Shown here piece after piece: positions 55,630-64,000 of a DNA stretch of 64,000 bases. Below the pieces are notes generated by a model. The model had not been told where the DNA came from. It saw nothing but the letters and a program-made list of their open reading frames with translations, and ran no database searches. This stretch comes from Cylindrospermum stagnale PCC 7417. GTDB taxonomy: Bacteria; Cyanobacteriota; Cyanobacteriia; Cyanobacteriales; Nostocaceae. The position numbers and the translations under genes were made by a program. How positions within the stretch are numbered: position 1 is the stretch's first letter; every line of letters starts with the position of its first letter. Location of the stretch: NCBI RefSeq assembly GCF_000317535.1, contig NC_019757.1:6898501-6962500 (forward strand), written 5' to 3'.

Positions 55630-57012
55630 TTACCCATTTCTATTCTTTAAGGGAAGAGTAATAATAAATTCTGTACCTTGTCCTAGGGTAGAATGACAGT
55701 GCAATTGTCCCTCGTGCTTTTCTACTATAATTTGGTAACTAATAGATAAACCCAAACCTGTACCTTTACCCACAGGTTTAGTTGTAAAAAATGGATTATA
55801 CAAATTGCTGGTAACCTCTTCAGTCATTCCTAGACCATTATCGGCAATAGAAATAACTACCCATTTTTCATCGACCACATCAGTGCGAATCTGAATCTGG
55901 GGATTTTGGATAGGTGAATTTCCCATTATTGCCTGCTTCTGGGCACTTGATAAGCTCCTCTTATCTTCCAGTGCATCGATAGCATTGGCGAGAATATTCA
56001 TGAACACCTGGTTAAGTTGACCTGGGTAGCATTTAACTAAAGGCAATTGTCTATATTCTTTGATAACTTGGATTGCTGTATGCCCATTTTTACCTTGCAA
56101 GTGGTGTTGCAAAATCATTAAAGTGCTGTCAATTCCCTCATGAATATTCACTTTCTTTAGTTCTGCTTCATCCAGTCTCGAAAAATTTCTCAGTCCCAAA
56201 ACAATTTCGCGGATACGTTCTGTCCCTATCTTCATAGAATTGAGAAGTTTAGCGATGTCTTGTTGGAGAAAATCGAATTCAACATTTTCAATTTCTTCTT
56301 GGATTTCTAAAGGAGGATTTGGGTAATGCTGTTGATAAAGTTGCACTAGTCTGAGTAAATCTCGGGTATACTTCTCAGTGTGTGGGAGATTCCCATAGAT
56401 AAAGTTGATCGGGTTATTAATTTCGTGGGCGACACCAGCAACCATCTGACCCAAGCCAGACATTTTCTCAGCTTGAATGAGGTGTCCTTGGGTACGTTGT
56501 AATTCTTTTAATGTTTCTGTTAAGGCAGTTGTCCGTTCCTCAACTCTGAGTTCTAGCTCTTGATTGGCTTTTAAGAGTGCTTCTTCTGCCTGTTTACGTC
56601 TCTGGATTTCTTTTGCTAACTGATTTATTTTCTGATTAAGCAGGATGAAATTGCTGCTAGCTATCTCCCTCTTTTCTAAGCGGAGGAGAATTAGAGATGA
56701 AGATTCAGGAGATGCAGGTTGAATGACTGCACCTTGGCTACGACAGATTAACTGTTGCCCATCATTTTTGCGTAAAGTCAAAGAACCAAGAACCATTGCT
56801 CGGCTACTAGAACAAGCTTGCAGGTATTTGGCGACTTTGTTGGGAGGTTCAGTTACGAGATCAAATATCATTCTCTCTTGCAGTTCCTGACGGCGTAACC
56901 CCAACAGATCTACAGCCGGTTGATTTGTAGCTAGGATTTGACCCTCACCACTTATCAGGAATAAAGGTTCTGGCAAAACTCTGGCAAGTTCAATAAATTG
57001 TTCAGGAGTCAT
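55630..57012 (-). CDS. PAS sensor histidine kinase
   Basis: 460 residues from ATG 57012 (MTPEQFIELARVLPEPLFLI); the frame extends to 57048. PAS domain (about 10-115), a coiled coil (INQLAKEIQRRKQAEEALLK), HisKA with GMVAGVAHEINNPINFIYGN (phospho-acceptor His), then HATPase with FMNILANAIDALED (N box), SIADNGLGMTE (G1) and GKGTGLGLSISYQI (G2). No membrane segment; cytoplasmic. It is the third gene of a minus-strand group with a MetOD1 protein and a REC-kinase, with closely related kinase modules, which suggests one pathway. Confidence 0.88.
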   Translation of the reverse strand: MTPEQFIELARVLPEPLFLISGEGQILATNQPAVDLLGLRRQELQERMIFDLVTEPPNKVAKYLQACSSSRAMVLGSLTLRKNDGQQLICRSQGAVIQPASPESSSLILLRLEKREIASSNFILLNQKINQLAKEIQRRKQAEEALLKANQELELRVEERTTALTETLKELQRTQGHLIQAEKMSGLGQMVAGVAHEINNPINFIYGNLPHTEKYTRDLLRLVQLYQQHYPNPPLEIQEEIENVEFDFLQQDIAKLLNSMKIGTERIREIVLGLRNFSRLDEAELKKVNIHEGIDSTLMILQHHLQGKNGHTAIQVIKEYRQLPLVKCYPGQLNQVFMNILANAIDALEDKRSLSSAQKQAIMGNSPIQNPQIQIRTDVVDEKWVVISIADNGLGMTEEVTSNLYNPFFTTKPVGKGTGLGLSISYQIIVEKHEGQLHCHSTLGQGTEFIITLPLKNRNG

Positions 57013-57234
57013 GCATTTTCTAATTTGAGAGTTTGAGCATCTTTGCAATAAAGCACTAAGCTCATACTCTAGAGTCAGCTTAGTGCTGAAGAATTAACAG
57101 AAAATGAAGCTGAGAGCAAGTGATTTTTAATCAGGGGATAAAAGCTGGGCAGCGATTTTATTCACCTTATAATGTGGAAAATTAGTGATAGTAAATAGGC
57201 TAATTAACCACTTAAAAACCCAGTATTAAGTAGC

Positions 57235-57768
57235 TTATATTCCTCTAAAGTATTCTCGACCTGCTGCATCTTCCGACTCTGTTGTCTGTTTTAAGTAAAC
57301 CACAACTCTGCATCCATCTGCACCCGCTGCTATGGTTTCTTGCAGTTCTACCTTGGCATACCCCAGATTGTCAGCCGCTATATTCCCAAAAACGTTGGAA
57401 GTCATCATACACATGGATGGCCTCTCTAGGACTTTTTCCCCAAATGGGCAGCGGCGGTTGCCAAAGATAATCTTTTCATCACTCTGCTCAATGACATAAA
57501 AATCGCCCTGGATTCGTTTTTTCAAATCAACTATGACATCAGCAACTTGCTCAAGGGAAAGATTGGATACTTCTAAGGCAGACTTATAATCTTGATTTAT
57601 CTGCCTACCCATACTTTCACCAACTACGCTAATAAATCCAGAGGCTTCTTCTAAGCCAACTACGTCCTGCAAAGTGCCGGATAACTCCCGAATCAATGTA
57701 CGTAAAAAAATATCTCTCTCTAAAGGAATAGTTATATTCTCTGCTGCCTTGTTAAGAAACTTGTTCAT
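57235..57768 (-). CDS. MetOD1-type (methanogen output domain) protein
   Basis: 177 residues from ATG 57768 ([27 protein letters not shown] upstream). The C-terminal half has [46 protein letters not shown] and CRVVVYLKQ, a pattern with four conserved cysteines that I recall as methanogen output domain 1. Its function is unknown, but it is found as an output domain of sensor proteins. Here it is alone, between a REC-kinase gene and a PAS-kinase gene, so it may be their partner. An iron-sulfur or metal site through the cysteines is possible. Confidence 0.65.
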   Translation of the reverse strand: MNKFLNKAAENITIPLERDIFLRTLIRELSGTLQDVVGLEEASGFISVVGESMGRQINQDYKSALEVSNLSLEQVADVIVDLKKRIQGDFYVIEQSDEKIIFGNRRCPFGEKVLERPSMCMMTSNVFGNIAADNLGYAKVELQETIAAGADGCRVVVYLKQTTESEDAAGREYFRGI

Positions 57769-57865
57769 CAATTTTGGAACTCCAGGTTTCAAACTACAGC
57801 TCTATGGTTCCCCAAAATCACTCCCAAGTAACTATTTTTCTCTAAAAAATTTGATGCTGGCTACC

Positions 57866-59164
57866 CTAATGTATAGGAATAGTAATCAGAAACTCCGAAC
57901 CTTGTGCAAGAATTGAATTTACCTCCAGAGTTCCCCCATGTTTTTCGACAATGATTTGCCGGGCAATTGATAATCCTAAACCTGTACCTTGGCCGACAGG
58001 CTTGGTGGTAAATAAATGGTCAAAGATTCTTTCTTTAATTTCAGGTGACATTCCCACCCCATTATCTTGAATCCGAATCATGACATCATTTTTATCTTCA
58101 GTGAGGGTGGTCTGAATCTTAATTTGATGAGGATTCTCCTTAATTTCGTCGAAACTACGCCCAAAATTAGATTCTTCTAAAGCATCAATAGCATTAGCTA
58201 ACAAGTTCATAAATACCTGATTTAGTTGTCCACTAAAGCATTCTATTAGGGGCAAATTGCCGTAATTTCTGACTACTTGAATATCCGGACGGGCTGATGT
58301 TGCCTTTAAGCGGTGTTTGAGAATCATGAGAGTGCTGTTGATGCCATCATGAATATTGCAGGAAGTTTTGCGATCGCTATCTGCTCTAGAAAAGGTTCTT
58401 AGACTAGTGCTGATGTTGCGAATACGCTGAACTCCTTCTTTCATTGAGGAAATCAATTTAGGTAGATCAGAACGCACATAATCTAGGTCTATGGCGGCGA
58501 TTTCTTGGTGAATTTCTGGAACTTCTTGGGGATAGTATTTTTGATAGAGGTCAATAATGCGAAACAGATCCTGGATATAGTTCATAGCAGGTTGCAAATT
58601 ACCCGAAATGAATCCAACAGGATTGTTGATTTCGTGCGCTACTCCAGCAACAAGGTTACCCAATGCAGACATTTTTTCCCTTTGTACCAGTTGGAGTTGA
58701 GATTCTTGTAAATCTTTTAATGCTTGAGAAAGTGCTGCTGTTCTTTCTGCTACTCGTGTTTCTAAAGTTTTGGTTAAATTTCGCAATTGCAGATGGGTTT
58801 TGATCCGAGCTACTACTTCTTCCTGCTGAAAAGGTTTGATGATGTAATCAACTGCACCTAGGCTTAGAGCCTTTACCTTACTTTCTGTATCAACAATGGC
58901 AGTCATAAAAATCACTGGAATATCGCTGGTTTCCTGATTTTGTTTCAACCTTTTACAGGTTTCAAATCCATCTATTCCTGGCATCATTAAATCTAACAAG
59001 ATTAAATTAGGTTGTTTATCTTGAACCAAATCTAGTGCCTTTTGTCCATCAATTGCTGTTGTAACTTCAAACCCGGCATTTGTTAATATAATTGAGATTA
59101 TTTCTAGGTTAGTAATAGTATCATCAACAACTAAAATTAAGTTATTTTCTTGTATATTAGTCAT
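57866..59164 (-). CDS. Response regulator-histidine kinase hybrid
   Basis: 432 residues. A receiver comes first (about 8-125): LILVVDDTITNLEIISIIL, LILLDLMMPGIDGFETC (phospho-Asp), IKPFQQEEVVARI. Then a coiled coil, HisKA (LGNLVAGVAHEINNPVGFIS), and HATPase (FMNLLANAIDALEES, IQDNGVGMSPE, GQGTGLGLSIARQI). This REC-first order is typical of cyanobacterial phosphorelays. Its kinase module is closely similar to that at 55630. It is the first gene of the group. Confidence 0.88.
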   Translation of the reverse strand: MTNIQENNLILVVDDTITNLEIISIILTNAGFEVTTAIDGQKALDLVQDKQPNLILLDLMMPGIDGFETCKRLKQNQETSDIPVIFMTAIVDTESKVKALSLGAVDYIIKPFQQEEVVARIKTHLQLRNLTKTLETRVAERTAALSQALKDLQESQLQLVQREKMSALGNLVAGVAHEINNPVGFISGNLQPAMNYIQDLFRIIDLYQKYYPQEVPEIHQEIAAIDLDYVRSDLPKLISSMKEGVQRIRNISTSLRTFSRADSDRKTSCNIHDGINSTLMILKHRLKATSARPDIQVVRNYGNLPLIECFSGQLNQVFMNLLANAIDALEESNFGRSFDEIKENPHQIKIQTTLTEDKNDVMIRIQDNGVGMSPEIKERIFDHLFTTKPVGQGTGLGLSIARQIIVEKHGGTLEVNSILAQGSEFLITIPIH

Positions 59165-59660
59165 ATTAGTTCCTGAAAATTTATATAATTTATAATTAAA
59201 ATATCCATTTTTCTAGTGTTTTTTGAAGTTACTGTACTAGGCATTTTTCAGCAATATCGTTAATCTTTCTGGTCTTGGAGCTATAATTTCCAAGCTATTA
59301 ACATCAGTATTCGCTAGCGAAGGAAGCTACTAATTCCTCATCGATTGTTTATATTGGCTTTTTTTGCTCCTATTTCCAGGTGTTGCCATCTTATAGTTCC
59401 CAAAAACCCCATAATAGAACAGCTTCAGGCGAAAATTTCTCAAATACTGGCGCGTCAATTGACCTCTTGCATGAATATCTAGCTAGTTTAATAAATAGAC
59501 TACGCGCAGACCGCTCTCCTACAAGTGTAAAGACGTTGTCTGCTATGTCTTTACATACTGCGATCGCGACAAAGCCTATCCATCATTGATTAAACAGCGA
59601 TCTTTGACGATATATGTCAATAATATGGGCTTTTGGGGCGGTAAATCTTAATTCATCCTT
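59165..59660. other. Intergenic region upstream of the hybrid kinase
   Basis: AT-rich near the kinase gene. Has GTAAAGACGTTGTC...TGTCTTTAC (about 59528-59553), a weak hairpin of the GTAGAGACGTT family, and GCGATCGCG. No gene recognised. Confidence 0.4.
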
Positions 59661-59808
59661 AGAGGATGTCTGATTCGTATCAGAATTGATCGAGATTCCC
59701 CCAGGACTTGGGTGGCTAGGGGGGAATTGGAATCAAAGTCCCCCTTGTCCAGAAGGATTTAGGGGGATCTACGAGTGTTTATCACCAACAACTTTTAAAA
59801 CATCCTCT
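59661..59808 (-). mobile_element. MITE-like element, copy B
   Basis: Starts AGAGGATGTCTGATTCG and ends inverted with TTTTAAAACATCCTCT. It is the reverse orientation of copy A (25482-25809): GAATTGATCGAGATTCCCCC and GGGGGATCTACGAGTGTT both match A. Only 148 bp, without A's internal insertion, so it is closer to the original form. Confidence 0.7.
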
Positions 59809-59825
59809 CAGAGTTTGTTTTTGGT

Positions 59826-60719
59826 CTACTCAAGAATTCCCGTCTCTTGAGAGCAGGGAGTGTCAAGTTTTGCCGTCAATTGCCTATATGTGTCGAAGAA
59901 GCCATTTGCAATATCCGGTAAATCTGGACATAAAGCTTTCTGAGCTTCTGGAAGCTTGTACCAGGGGATTGTGGGATAAAGATGATGGACATAATGATAT
60001 CCACGGTTGTGAGCTAAGAGGTTGGTCAGAAAACTCATGTTTGATCTGGTTCCTGACTGAGTATTAAAATGATCTGTCAATTCTGACCAATAGATAAAAC
60101 AAGCAAAAGGCCATAGTAGAGGAATGAGCCAGTACAGAATTAGTAGATGAATATTTCCTGAGAAAAAGAAAGTGAGAATAATCAGCAGCCAAAAAATAGA
60201 TAATTTAAATCCGCTCTGGAATGGATGATAGTCCAAACTCTTTAGCTCATAATACATCCCGGTATGGACACCAAGAAAAAGATAGAAGGTGGAGAATCCG
60301 ATTAAGGGCTGAATAACCCAGATAAAAAATAGATTTGCCTTGGGTTTATATATCCCTAATTGCTCATAAAATACAGTTGCATGATCTTGTTGTTTTCCTA
60401 AATATTTATGATGAGGTAGATGATGTTTGCGATAATAGGAGATGGTACTGATAACGGGAAAAGCGTAGAGAGGCTCTAAATTTTTGTTCCACTGTCTCTG
60501 CTTAAATAAGTTGTAATGTGATGCTTCATGGGTCAGGACTTCTCCGAGAGCAAATTGAAAGAAGCCGATAACCCAGATGGAGAGGAAATAAACAAAGATA
60601 TTATTTGCCCAAATGCTGAAAGCAGCTACAAGGAAAATTGCGCTCCAATCCCTGAACAAAGCTAAGAATGCTTTGAGATCGTTTTGTTCCACAAAGTCAT
60701 TTGGCTTGAGTTGTTTCAT
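59826..60719 (-). CDS. Membrane fatty acid desaturase/hydroxylase
   Basis: 297 residues with about four hydrophobic segments and three histidine boxes: HEASHYNLF, RKHHLPHHKYLG and NRGYHYVHHLYP (HxxHH), which bind a di-iron centre. The substrate (fatty acid, carotenoid or other lipid) is not clear; it is not the usual DesA/B/C/D pattern to my eye. It precedes the phosphotransferase gene, 56 bases away in the same direction, but a functional link is not obvious. Confidence 0.82.
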   Translation of the reverse strand: MKQLKPNDFVEQNDLKAFLALFRDWSAIFLVAAFSIWANNIFVYFLSIWVIGFFQFALGEVLTHEASHYNLFKQRQWNKNLEPLYAFPVISTISYYRKHHLPHHKYLGKQQDHATVFYEQLGIYKPKANLFFIWVIQPLIGFSTFYLFLGVHTGMYYELKSLDYHPFQSGFKLSIFWLLIILTFFFSGNIHLLILYWLIPLLWPFACFIYWSELTDHFNTQSGTRSNMSFLTNLLAHNRGYHYVHHLYPTIPWYKLPEAQKALCPDLPDIANGFFDTYRQLTAKLDTPCSQETGILE

Positions 60720-60774
60720 AAAAATATCGAATCCCGCGCGATGGCGAAGGCCTGGTGCTGGGAGTAAGTCAAAT

Positions 60775-63300
60775 TTAATAAATCTTGTTTGAGACTAGTT
60801 CTCTTACCTGAGCGGCGGAATCTTGTTGCAATGCTGATGCTGCGATCGCAGTTGCTCGAGTTAAAGTCAACTGAGCGATCGCTTGTTTGAGTATAGGTAT
60901 TGTTTGGGGATTCACACTCAATTCATCCAGCCCCAAACCTAGTAAAATCGGGGCGGCTGAGGGATCTGCGGCGATCTCGCCACATAATCCCACTTCAATC
61001 CCAGCTGTATGGGCAGCTCGGACGGTTCGCTGTACCATTCGCAATACTGCTGGATGTAGGGCATCAACCAAAGCTGCTACTCTTGGGTTGGTGCGATCGC
61101 CTGCCATGACATACTGGCTGAGGTCATTAGTCCCAATACTAAAGAAATCCACTTCAGCGGCTAGCTGATCGGCGATCGCTACTGCTGAGGGTACCTCTAT
61201 CATCACGCCCACTTCCATAGTTTGATCGAAAGGAATACCAGCTTGGCAAAGTTCCGCCTGCACTTCACCTAGAATGGCTTTAGCTGCCCTTACCTCTGTC
61301 ACCGTGGCAATCATTGGCCACATCACCTTAATTTTGTGTCCCATACTGGCCCGCAAAATTGCCCGTAACTGAGTCTTGAACAGATCCAGATGATCCAGAC
61401 AGAACCGGATACCCCTCCAGCCTAAGAAAGGATTGGCTTCGAGAACCCCTATCTTCAGGTAGGGAAGTGGTTTGTCTCCGCCTACGTCCAAGGTGCGAAT
61501 GATCAACGGACGGGTGTCCAGCACTTGGGCGATCGCCTGATAAATTGCCAGTTGTTCTTCTTCTCCAGGTGGACTTGTGCGGTTTAAATACAAAAACTCT
61601 GTGCGGAGTAGTCCCACACCTTCTGCACCTGCGGCTACAGCCACTTTGGCGTCGGCTATGCTGCCAATGTTAGCAAAGACCCTAATTTGCTGACCATCAC
61701 TGGTAATTGCTGGCTGATCCGCCTGAATTCGGGCTGCATGTTGGGCAGTTTGCCACGCCTGTCGTTTAGCTAACAGTACATTGAGGGTATCTGCTTCTGG
61801 CTCTACCCAAGCTTTACCAGTTTCTCCATCCACGGCCATCAGAGTCCCCGAAGCCAAACCTAAGACTTGATCATCTACACCCAAGACTGTAGGAATACCT
61901 AAAGTGCGGGCGATGATGGCGCTGTGGGAAGTAGCACTACCATTGGTCAAACAAATGCCTAGCACCTTTGTGGGATCTAGTCTGGCAGTATCTGAGGGTG
62001 TTAAGTCTGCGGCTACTACAATTGCTGGTGTTGAGAGTTGCAAATTAGTCGGGGCATTTCCCATTAATAATCGCAGCACTCTTTGCCCAACATCAACAAC
62101 GTCATCAACGCGCTCTTGTAAGTAAGAATCCTCAAGTATGCGGTAAAAATTAGCTACTTCATCAACTACGGCTTGCCAAGCGGCTTCTGCATTCTGGTGT
62201 TGTTCAACAATCCGCACTTGTACTGCTTCTAGCAATACGGGGTCTTCTAAAAACAGCAGATGGGCGTCAAAAATGGCGGCTTCGGCGTCACCAATTTGAA
62301 TAGATGCTTCAAAGAGTAATGTCTGAATTTCGTGTTGGGCTGTTTGAATTGCTGTTCGTAAACGTTGCCACTCTAACTCTACGTTTTCTATGTGGTATTG
62401 CGGTATGACAATGGGAGTGGATTGATAATGGACAACGGTCGCGATCGCAATTCCTGGGGAAGCAGCAATTCCTGCAAGTTCGCCTGGTGTCGGGGGTGTA
62501 ACTGGCTGTGGTACTGCTAATGGTGACTCCAAAGCGCGATCGTCTACGGTGGGGCGTAGATGATCGCCTTCACCAAAGTTGTTGATAAATAATGCTTGCA
62601 ATGCCGCCAGCGCTGTCTCTGCATCAACACCGATGGCAGTAATCACCAATTCATGCCCTTGACGCACCCCTAAAGTTGTGACGGAGTTAATACTGTCACC
62701 CCGGACAGTCAATGACTTCAGAGTTAAATTCTGCACCAGGATTTGGGATTGAAATCGGGCACCGGTGGCGACAAACTGAGCAGCAGGCCGGGCGTGTAAA
62801 CCTAGGCGATTGTTGACAGTGAGGCGAATTTCTCCCTTTGGCGATTCTGGGTTGGTTGAGAGTTCGTTGACGACGGGTTGGGGAACCACGCCTATACCCA
62901 ATTGCGTTGCTTTGGCTACTAATGCCCCTCGTGCTTCCGCCATGACTTGCTGGATATTCATCCCCGCAGCAGCAGCAACGACAGCGGCTAAAGCACCTTC
63001 TACCAGCGGTGCTTCGCACAGATATACTTTTTCTCGCTGTTCTGGGGGTAGAAACTCCAGGGCCATTTCTGCACTCATCAAAGCACTACCCAAATCCATC
63101 AACACCAAAACACCATCATCTGAAAAAATTGATGCGATCGCCTCATAAACCTGCATTGGATCTGTACCCAATGGGTTTTCGGGATCTTCAATACCAGCTG
63201 CAACCGCCATCGGAACTTGGCCTTGAACCATCTGTGCCGCCAGTTCCCGCACACCCAGAGCTAGTTGTTTGCTGTGAGAAACAATCACAATTCCGACCAC
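60775..63300 (-). CDS. DhaM-HPr-EI fused phosphotransferase
   Basis: 841 residues, three PTS modules. 1-130: DhaM/EIIA-Man type, GIVIVSHSKQLALGV with phospho-His at residue 9. About 155-245: HPr, NNRLGLHARPAAQFV with His169. About 265-830: enzyme I, NGSATSHSAIIARTLGIPTV (active His about 459), LLRTEFLYLNR, DVGGDKPLPYL, GLCGEIAADP. DhaM passes phosphate from PEP to ADP on the DhaL subunit of PEP-dependent dihydroxyacetone kinase. All phosphorylation residues are intact. No dhaK or dhaL gene is in view; they may lie elsewhere. PTS sugar transport is absent in most cyanobacteria, so a metabolic or regulatory role is likelier. Confidence 0.92.
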   Translation of the reverse strand: MVGIVIVSHSKQLALGVRELAAQMVQGQVPMAVAAGIEDPENPLGTDPMQVYEAIASIFSDDGVLVLMDLGSALMSAEMALEFLPPEQREKVYLCEAPLVEGALAAVVAAAAGMNIQQVMAEARGALVAKATQLGIGVVPQPVVNELSTNPESPKGEIRLTVNNRLGLHARPAAQFVATGARFQSQILVQNLTLKSLTVRGDSINSVTTLGVRQGHELVITAIGVDAETALAALQALFINNFGEGDHLRPTVDDRALESPLAVPQPVTPPTPGELAGIAASPGIAIATVVHYQSTPIVIPQYHIENVELEWQRLRTAIQTAQHEIQTLLFEASIQIGDAEAAIFDAHLLFLEDPVLLEAVQVRIVEQHQNAEAAWQAVVDEVANFYRILEDSYLQERVDDVVDVGQRVLRLLMGNAPTNLQLSTPAIVVAADLTPSDTARLDPTKVLGICLTNGSATSHSAIIARTLGIPTVLGVDDQVLGLASGTLMAVDGETGKAWVEPEADTLNVLLAKRQAWQTAQHAARIQADQPAITSDGQQIRVFANIGSIADAKVAVAAGAEGVGLLRTEFLYLNRTSPPGEEEQLAIYQAIAQVLDTRPLIIRTLDVGGDKPLPYLKIGVLEANPFLGWRGIRFCLDHLDLFKTQLRAILRASMGHKIKVMWPMIATVTEVRAAKAILGEVQAELCQAGIPFDQTMEVGVMIEVPSAVAIADQLAAEVDFFSIGTNDLSQYVMAGDRTNPRVAALVDALHPAVLRMVQRTVRAAHTAGIEVGLCGEIAADPSAAPILLGLGLDELSVNPQTIPILKQAIAQLTLTRATAIAASALQQDSAAQVRELVSNKIY

Positions 63301-63865
63301 TGCAACACCGTTAACCTTCTTGAGAGGTTTGTGTTTAGCTTGTTACCGCTGCCATCGGCTCTACCTCACCTAATTATGCCAGATATGTCAAGATATTATC
63401 GAAATTTTTTGCTATGGGTGCGATCGCTTTTTGTCTTCGCTTTATCAGGTGCGTAGGCGTAGCTCGTTGTACATATCGCTTTATGAACCTGGATAGTATT
63501 TGTACCATCTCTCACAGTATTAATGTTAATCTTTTAGGCAATAAAATGATATTGCCAGAAAATAATAGTTAAGTTCATCTTTGGCAATTCACTTGAAAAA
63601 TTGTTTAGATAATATCAATATATCCTTAGTCTAAAATTAAATCATTAAACTCGACCATTCTATCCAAACAGAAAAAATTTAGTTTAGATATATTCCCATT
63701 TTTATCAGCCATATTTATCGCATTCATTAGCAATAAAAATCAATTTTCAAAAATAGTAATTTCTGATAGTCTATTGCGGATCGCTATTTTATGGTATCCA
63801 GCGAACTGAATCTTATAAACACCATCTTGCTGGAAGCCACAGACTAAAACTTTTCCATCGCAAAT
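63301..63865. other. Intergenic region upstream of the phosphotransferase gene
   Basis: Includes GCGATCGC (63420-63427) and a GCGTAGGCGTAGC repeat near 63451-63463. Mostly AT-rich. A 42-codon open minus frame directly behind the AAA-like gene has no recognisable content. Confidence 0.35.
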
Positions 63866-64000
63866 TTAGTTACGAGAATTGGGTAAATACTCCTCTCTTA
63901 AGTTGTACGCTGTAAAATACTGCCGATATAATTCGCACAAAATAGTACATTCATTACCCTCTAGCTTCACTAACCCCATACTCTCTAACTTGTAAGCTAG
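63866..64000 (-). CDS. AAA-like ATPase (PF14516 type), C-terminus only
   Basis: The last 44 codons before stop TAA (63868-63866): LAYKLESMGLVKLEGNECTI, LCELYRQYFTAYNLREEY, LPNSRN. LESMGLVKLEGxxxxxxCELYRxYF is the C-terminal signature I associate with the AAA-like domain family (AAA_35), large in Nostocales and often fused to WD40 or CHAT modules. The gene runs off the right edge and its N-terminal domains are not visible. Confidence 0.7.
   Translation of the reverse strand, partial: LAYKLESMGLVKLEGNECTILCELYRQYFTAYNLREEYLPNSRN

Noticed and set aside
63740-63865. 42-codon open frame behind the AAA-like gene
   Set aside because: No start, no family likeness, too short to support.
1-64000. tRNA, rRNA, tmRNA or riboswitch
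   Set aside because: I read the intergenic regions for cloverleaf ends and known riboswitch cores and saw none; a tRNAscan or Rfam search could still find one.

Overview
The window is chromosomal DNA of a filamentous, Nostoc/Anabaena-like cyanobacterium. The evidence is the frequent HIP1 octamer GCGATCGC in genes, intergenic DNA and CRISPR spacers; photosynthesis genes (NDH-1 subunit NdhB, a Rubisco accumulation factor Raf1 homologue, the menaquinone/phylloquinone methyltransferase MenG/UbiE, a Ycf37-like TPR protein); heptameric tandem repeats of the STRR type; and many short palindromic elements. Both edges cut genes: a DUF3326 protein on the left and an AAA-like ATPase on the right.

Layout. 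1-2.4 kb: DUF3326 fragment and a B12-binding radical SAM protein. 2.4-19 kb: a type III-D CRISPR locus. On the minus strand lie csx3, csx3-ATPase, a CARF nuclease (Can2/Card1-like), cas10 without HD domain, a Cas7/Csm3-like RAMP, csx10, a double Cas7 RAMP, csx19 and a TIGR03986 RAMP, most overlapping by 1-26 bases. On the plus strand lie a WYL regulator of the TIGR03985 family, an 18-repeat array and cas6. No cas1 or cas2 is present. 19-32 kb: epimerase, a solitary IS605-type TnpB, hemE, oligopeptidase B, class II aldolase, copper amine oxidase, TPR protein, amino-acid binding protein, ribosomal proteins L20 and L35. 32-44 kb: small ORFs and repeats, UvrD-like helicase, GT39-like membrane glycosyltransferase, Raf1, REC-GAF regulator, MenG, DUF445 protein. 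44-54 kb: Uma2 nuclease, broken Rieske gene, 7TM-HD phosphodiesterase, TnpB remnant, ADP-ribosylglycohydrolase-like protein, AroQ, TopA, a frameshifted small gene. 54-64 kb: NdhB, two histidine kinases around a MetOD1 protein, a desaturase and a DhaM-HPr-EI phosphotransferase.

The most unusual part is the CRISPR locus. Cas10 keeps its GGDD cyclase motif but has no HD nuclease, so it probably works mainly through cyclic oligoadenylate signalling. The only recognisable signal-activated nuclease (Can2/Card1-like) is cut by an in-frame TAG at codon 38, and the WYL regulator is cut by an in-frame TAG that lies in what looks like a 21-24 bp insertion. Two csx3 genes stand in tandem: the short one keeps three histidines that match the known Csx3 active site by spacing, while the copy fused to a P-loop ATPase has lost all three. 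The locus therefore looks like a type III signalling system in transition: signal synthesis and signal removal appear intact, and signal output and regulation appear damaged.

A second theme is small repeats. Short dispersed elements or heptamers sit in frame inside the helicase gene and the glycosyltransferase gene, disrupt the WYL gene, and supply the sequence directly around the menG start codon. At least five MITE-like elements with terminal inverted repeats are visible, two of them copies of one family (25.5 and 59.7 kb). All gene identities come from reading the sequence and recalled family knowledge; no database search was run.
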